Shown here piece after piece: positions 59,503 through 64,000 of a stretch of DNA of 64,000 nucleotides. Origin of the DNA: Sordaria brevicollis (Eukaryota; Ascomycota; Sordariomycetes; Sordariales; Sordariaceae); the NCBI GenBank assembly GCA_033439795.1, contig JAUTDP010000011.1:1302001-1366000 (forward strand), written 5' to 3'. Each line of letters begins with the position of its first letter. The stretch's first letter is position 1. The position numbers and the translations under genes were made by a program. The notes below the pieces were generated by a model. That model had not been told where the DNA came from and searched no databases. It was given only the letters and a program-made list of their open reading frames with translations.

Positions 59503-61578
59503 TCTGGACGGCAGATGAACATTGATTCCGCCTTGAGTGAGGTTGACTGAGAGAAAATAAACGACAATGAAAGTGTTTTGATTCTGTAGCAGTATGTTAG
59601 CAGCAGGCTCTGAAGCACCATTCGCGGGGAAGATGTTGAATGACTGACAACGATGGGGTCTTACAGCCCCTATGACCAGGCGACCGGAGGCAACCACTTC
59701 ATGTTTCAAGTCTTGGTTGTATTCCCACTACACAAAGTCCCTAGGATTGTGGTTCCTAATCGTCCATCTTCCATAGTCGAACCCAGACGGCGCTGATTGG
59801 CTGTTGCTGTCAACCTTCGGCTAAGCGGCTGACGTCGACGATGTCCGTAAAATCGAGATTGATATTCGAAGAAGTGTTGGCATTTTGATTCAACTGTGAG
59901 CAATGGGCGTCGGAGGAACCTTGATCGCTGTGGTCACGGTATCCTGGCTGTAGGCCACTAAGTTGGTAGAAGTGTCAAGAAACGAAGCAATCTTTATGTG
60001 GAGATCATTGAAGTTGACGATTTTCCACGCTGCCCTCATCGCTCCTTCCCCTCAACTGAGTGTATCAGAAGTACTGAAATTCTGATTGGAATACATGCGG
60101 GGAGGAGGAAAGCGACATCGAACCTGCAGAACCGTTCCTGCACATTTTGGGCCAAGATCGCCAGTCAGATCTCGTTGGCTCTCCAGGAAATTGGGGCAAA
60201 GAGATTCGTTCCTTCCTCTGACTTGGTTGAAAGGGCCAAACATTGAGGTCTGGACTCCAAATATACGTCTTCATATGTCTTGGACACCATGATGTCGACG
60301 AGATTGGAACCATGGAAGATTGACCACTTGAAAGCGAATCGTCGATAGAAAGTTGCATGTGAATGGCTCATGAGGAGACTGTGAGATGCAACAAACAGAT
60401 GACAGGTCGATATACAATATTATGTAAGTTATAGCTTGTGCCTCGGCTCTGATTGGAGGGTCCGGAAACGGAAAGACGACGCATGATCACCAAGTCTTGG
60501 CGGTGTTTCTTTCCATCTGGATCGTTAACAGTCTCTTCACTTTCTACTTTACACTTTCATCTCGTTTTTCAGGCCTCTATACCTTTACAATTCAGCAATT
60601 AACTACTCAACTATATCCTCTATACGTCACCATCGAAACTTCAAGACTAAACCCTGACATCTCACAGACTTTCAAGTCGAGGATAAGGTACCTCTAATCC
60701 AGATCCAAGACCCCACCTGCTGTTTCCAGCCGTTGCCCCGTCGCTGGAAGGTGTGCCAGCCAAAGAACAAGTTACAGCGGTTACACACTGTGGCCAGCCC
60801 TGCAGCGAGGCACCTGAGTGTGCTGAGGGTGTCAATCCTCCCCCTGGCCATTGGCTCCTGGCGAATGACGACTGGCGGACAACAGGAACACCCCTGCCGT
60901 TTGGTGTCCCGGTCTGGCCGCTGCTGCATCTTTGGAGGTTCCATCCACATGGGGAACGCCGCATGCAATTGAGCTCGCGCGACAGTGGAGGCCAATGAGG
61001 TTCCCTCGGCGCCGGCAACAAAAAGTATCGATTACGGAACTTTGACAAGAGAGCCATTTTCCCCGAGACGAACCGTCAATTCTATTCTACCAGCTCCCGT
61101 ATTGCTGTCTCGACGACCATTGCCGTGTACTAGAGTCAACACCCGGTCGCATCGCATGATCGAAGCCGTAACCACTCGAGAACGACAGAGTCACGAATCA
61201 TAATCCCAAACGAACGCGACCGCTATATACCTACATCGAGAGTCATACGAAAAGTGACAGGCCGAGGCAAACCATAACCCACGAGCCAACGACCCGGAAC
61301 CAAGACAGATCACCGAGTGTCGAAGGAGGAAACATCTGCCAAACGCCAATAAACGCCAGCAGTTCTTGAAGAGACATCAGTTCAGAGATTATCTGTATTT
61401 GGAAGACAGAAGCAGACGACCAACGCACCAACTGCTACAACAAAGGCCGGCTCGGAATCAACATCGAATCGCCGCCATCCCCCTGCGAGGAGCCGCCTGC
61501 CTGGCTTAGATGAGCAGTGAACTCGACGCCCGTTGCGTAACCACCAGATCCAATGGGAGCCTCCACACTCGATAAGCA
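59503..61578. promoter_or_regulatory. 2.1-kb divergent region between HET gene and transcription factor
   Basis: Both neighbours start away from it, so it contains both promoters and leaders. The 500 bp before 61579 are free of long frames and A/C-rich, like a long leader of the transcription factor. No gene is supported. Confidence 0.5.
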
Positions 61579-63715
61579 ATGACGGGAACAGAAGCCACGG
61601 AGAAGCCCAACGGCAAAGAGGCGGGCCCCAAGGACATCAAGTCCGGAAGCGACACCAAGGCCAAGGATCACCGTCCTACACCCGCAGACGATGTGCAGAA
61701 GGCGCCCAAGAAGCGCCGCAAGGTCAATCATGGTACTTACTATATCTTTGTTTCTTTACTGCCGTCTTCTTGCCTACTCATGGATCCGGAACCTGGGCAT
61801 TTGTCTTCAGCTTGCTAACTTCCAATGTGTTCGATGTAGCCTGTCTTTACTGTCGCCGATCTGTAAGTCGACCGAAATGCACCGCCAGCACTCAATTCCT
61901 GCCGTGCCAGTTACCTAGGCTTCGTACATGGGCTACTGTAACTGCCATACACGGGGTCCTGCAGCACACCCCGCTCAGTCTTGGATATACATCAAGTTTT
62001 ACAAGTTGTTCTGGTGGCTGACTGATATTCTTTCTGACTGCGTTAGCACATGACATGCGATCTTGTATGTGTTCTTCCCCTGCCTTCTTCGCCATGGTGG
62101 AGTTCTGACTAGCTAACGAACTCTCTTGTACCTCTAATAGGAGAGGCCTTGTACAAGATGTATTAAGAGAAACATCGGCCATCTCTGCCACGATGAGCCT
62201 CGCGATACCGAGTCACGAAAAGCTAAGAGCGCCATGGCGACTTCGACCGTGCACGACTCCGAGTCTCAGTCGGACATTGGGCGCAATCCCATGGACAAGA
62301 CCATGAGACCACCCGGTTTCGATGGCGGTATGGGCAATGGACCGGTACAGGTAGCAAATGCAGCAGCGGTTGCCCGTGGTGGTCCTCTCCAGCTCGTACA
62401 ACCAGGCTCTGTTGCTGGAATACAAGGCAATGCCTTGGGTGGGAGCATGAATCAATGTGAGTATTGGCGCTGGATCCTCCTTTCTACCTTTCTCCACTAT
62501 AGCTAGTCTGCTGAATTTGCCTAACCTAGTCGCTGCTCTCCCAGATTCTTGGTTAACCACTCAAAATCACTATCACGATATGCACAACTTCCATCCCAAC
62601 TACATGATGGCACCCGAGGTCACCAATGAGTTTAACTTGCTCAATGAGTTCCTGACGGCAGGCTTGTTGGAAGAGTCGGCATTTATGGCCGACGACCATG
62701 GTCTCATATTGGGTGCAAACCAGTCTGCTGGGGTCTCGGGGATGTCTAATTCCAACAACAACGCCAACAACGCTAGCAGTAGCAATAAGGGGGCCAGCGG
62801 CAGCAGTAATAGCGGCATGCTACCTCCAAGTGCCACTTCGATGCTACCCCCAAGTAGTGATCAAACAACGGCGATGGGGAAACCGGCGAGTACGAACTTG
62901 GAAAATGCTCGCGAAGCGTATTATCTCCAAGCGGCAGATCCATCCGGAAACGACACGCCGGAGGAGCGTATGCAGCGCTTGCTGAGAGCCAAGTACGAGG
63001 CCGGACTCCTAAAACCATTCAATTACATCCTTGGCTATAAGAGGCTGTCGGATTACCTGGATGGACACGTTTCGCCGACATCGAAGCAGAAGATTCTTAA
63101 GCAGATCGATCGCTTCCGGCCCAAGTTCCGCGAGAAGATCCAGATCCTGACGGATATGGACCTGGTGATGGTGGAGATGTGGTTCGAGAGGACACTGTTG
63201 GAGTACGACCGAGTCTTTGCCAGTATGGCTGTTCCAGCATGTTGCTGGAGGCGAACCGGACAAATTTTCAGAGGAAATAAGGAGATGGCAGAGCTCATAG
63301 GTGTGCCGGTCGAAAGTTTACGAGGGGTAAGACACACAGCACCACTACGCTGCCTTGAGATCGTTTGACGGTGCTGACTCTGTTCTGCTTAGGGTCAAAT
63401 CGCTCTACATGAGATCCTGACGGAGGAATCCAACGTGAGATACTGGGAAGAGTTTGGCACAATTGCCTTTGACTCGGCTCACGATACTCTAATCACAGCC
63501 TGTTCGCTCAAGAATCCAAACGACGACAAGGGGGCCAAGGTCGTGAACTGCTGCTTTTCTTTCAGGATCCGCAGGGACGATCACAAAATGTAAGTATCTT
63601 CTGCCCGGTCTGAGCCCTCAACCAAGGTTTTGGGGGCGTTGGTAGGTTGGCGATGCTAACAACTCCATGTAGTCCGAGCTTGATCGTGGGCAACTTCCTG
63701 CCTCATGACCCATGA
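61579..63715 (+). CDS. Zn2Cys6-PAS transcription factor of the ERT1/AcuK-AcuM gluconeogenesis family
   Basis: Seven exons: 61579-61732, 61840-61862, 62047-62064, 62141-62456, 62545-63326, 63393-63589 and 63673-63715; 510 aa, every join in frame. The zinc cluster is rebuilt only after splicing: Cys 53, 56, 63, 69, 72 and 81 with spacing x2-x6-x5-x2-x8, preceded by the basic KKRRK. Exons 2 and 3 (23 and 18 nt) each encode only a few of its residues. A Ser/Asn-rich linker spans about 165-260. A PAS-like region follows from about 310 to the end (VMVEMWFERTLLEYDRVFASM, FRGNKEMAELIG), finishing SLIVGNFLPHDP. The family activates gluconeogenic genes such as PEP carboxykinase during growth on non-sugar carbon. 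I cannot tell AcuK from AcuM orthology. Confidence 0.9.
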
Positions 63716-64000
63716 CAGAGTCATGGAAAAAATCACCGCAATGTTTATGCTCGAGGCATTTCTCTTATGAGTCAGAATGCCTATGAACAATGTCACCCTT
63801 GTGTGTCATACCGCTTTCCAGCTTCTGGTTACGAAAAGCGAAGCTTAGAGCTCCAGGTACATGAGTTTGCGGCATAATATGAAAACCAGCGCTTGTTGTG
63901 TGGAAACTGTCAGAGCGAAAATTTACTGTTGCATATCGTTAATGGGAAGTATATGCATTCGGCGCATATCGATAGATGGGAAGGAGTCAGGGAGGCAACG

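Noticed and set aside
1..64000. CRISPR arrays, operons, prokaryotic elements
   Set aside because: Introns, polymerase III 5S genes and gene content are eukaryotic; no direct-repeat array with spacers was seen.

Overview
The window reads as a euchromatic chromosome segment of a filamentous ascomycete of the Sordariaceae, most likely a Neurospora species. Reasons: short introns (about 54-185 nt) with GTRNGT donors and CTAAC/CTGAC branch sites; the clock-associated RNA helicase FRH; two dispersed, unlinked 5S rRNA genes with TATA boxes near -29; HET-domain genes; and one large AT-rich block with the near-complete loss of CpA/TpG that repeat-induced point mutation (RIP) leaves. I cannot tell the species. 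The FRH model here is 1096 aa, slightly shorter than the roughly 1106 aa I remember for N. crassa.

Layout: 1-2.9 kb, 5' part of a HET-domain gene running off the left edge (-). 3.6 kb, 5S rRNA (-). 4.7-7.5 kb, DENN-domain Rab-GEF (-). 7.5-12.2 kb, long gene-free, low-complexity region. 12.2-14.3 kb, BCD1-type HIT zinc-finger snoRNP assembly factor (+). 14.7-15.7 kb, a six-exon secreted cyanovirin-N (CVNH) gene with a Cys-rich tail (-), invisible as a single ORF. 16.6 kb, second 5S rRNA (+), identical to the first. 17.8-21.2 kb, Mtr4-type helicase FRH (-), divergent from the enoyl-CoA reductase TSC13 (+, 22.0-23.0 kb). 23.3-24.8 kb, BLOC1S1/GCN5L1-like protein (-). 26.0-29.0 kb, SOG2 leucine-rich-repeat protein of the RAM/MOR network (-). 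32.3-35.0 kb, mitochondrial i-AAA protease (-), divergent from ORC6 (+, 35.8-37.1 kb). 37.2-38.5 kb, NAD(P)-binding short-chain reductase/epimerase (-). 39.5-43.1 kb, UFD2 U-box ubiquitin ligase (-). 44.4-46.2 kb, RING/TRAF-type zinc-finger protein (-). 47.08-51.53 kb, a 4453-bp RIP-mutated DNA transposon with 67-bp terminal inverted repeats. 51.95-52.05 kb, a perfect 47-bp inverted repeat. 52.1-55.0 kb, calpain-family protease (-). 56.8-59.5 kb, second HET-domain gene (-). 61.6-63.7 kb, ERT1/AcuK-type Zn2Cys6-PAS transcription factor (+).

There is no single pathway. Most genes are conserved housekeeping functions: RNA processing, lipid elongation, replication origin licensing, mitochondrial and cytosolic protein quality control, and cell polarity. 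They are mixed with lineage-variable genes (two HET genes, the CVNH lectin, the calpain) that cluster towards the window edges and around the transposon. The most unusual material lies at 47-52 kb: the transposon relic carries a Tc1/mariner-like transposase on one strand and a second, unidentified coding relic on the other, and a near-perfect hairpin lies 0.4 kb beyond its right end.
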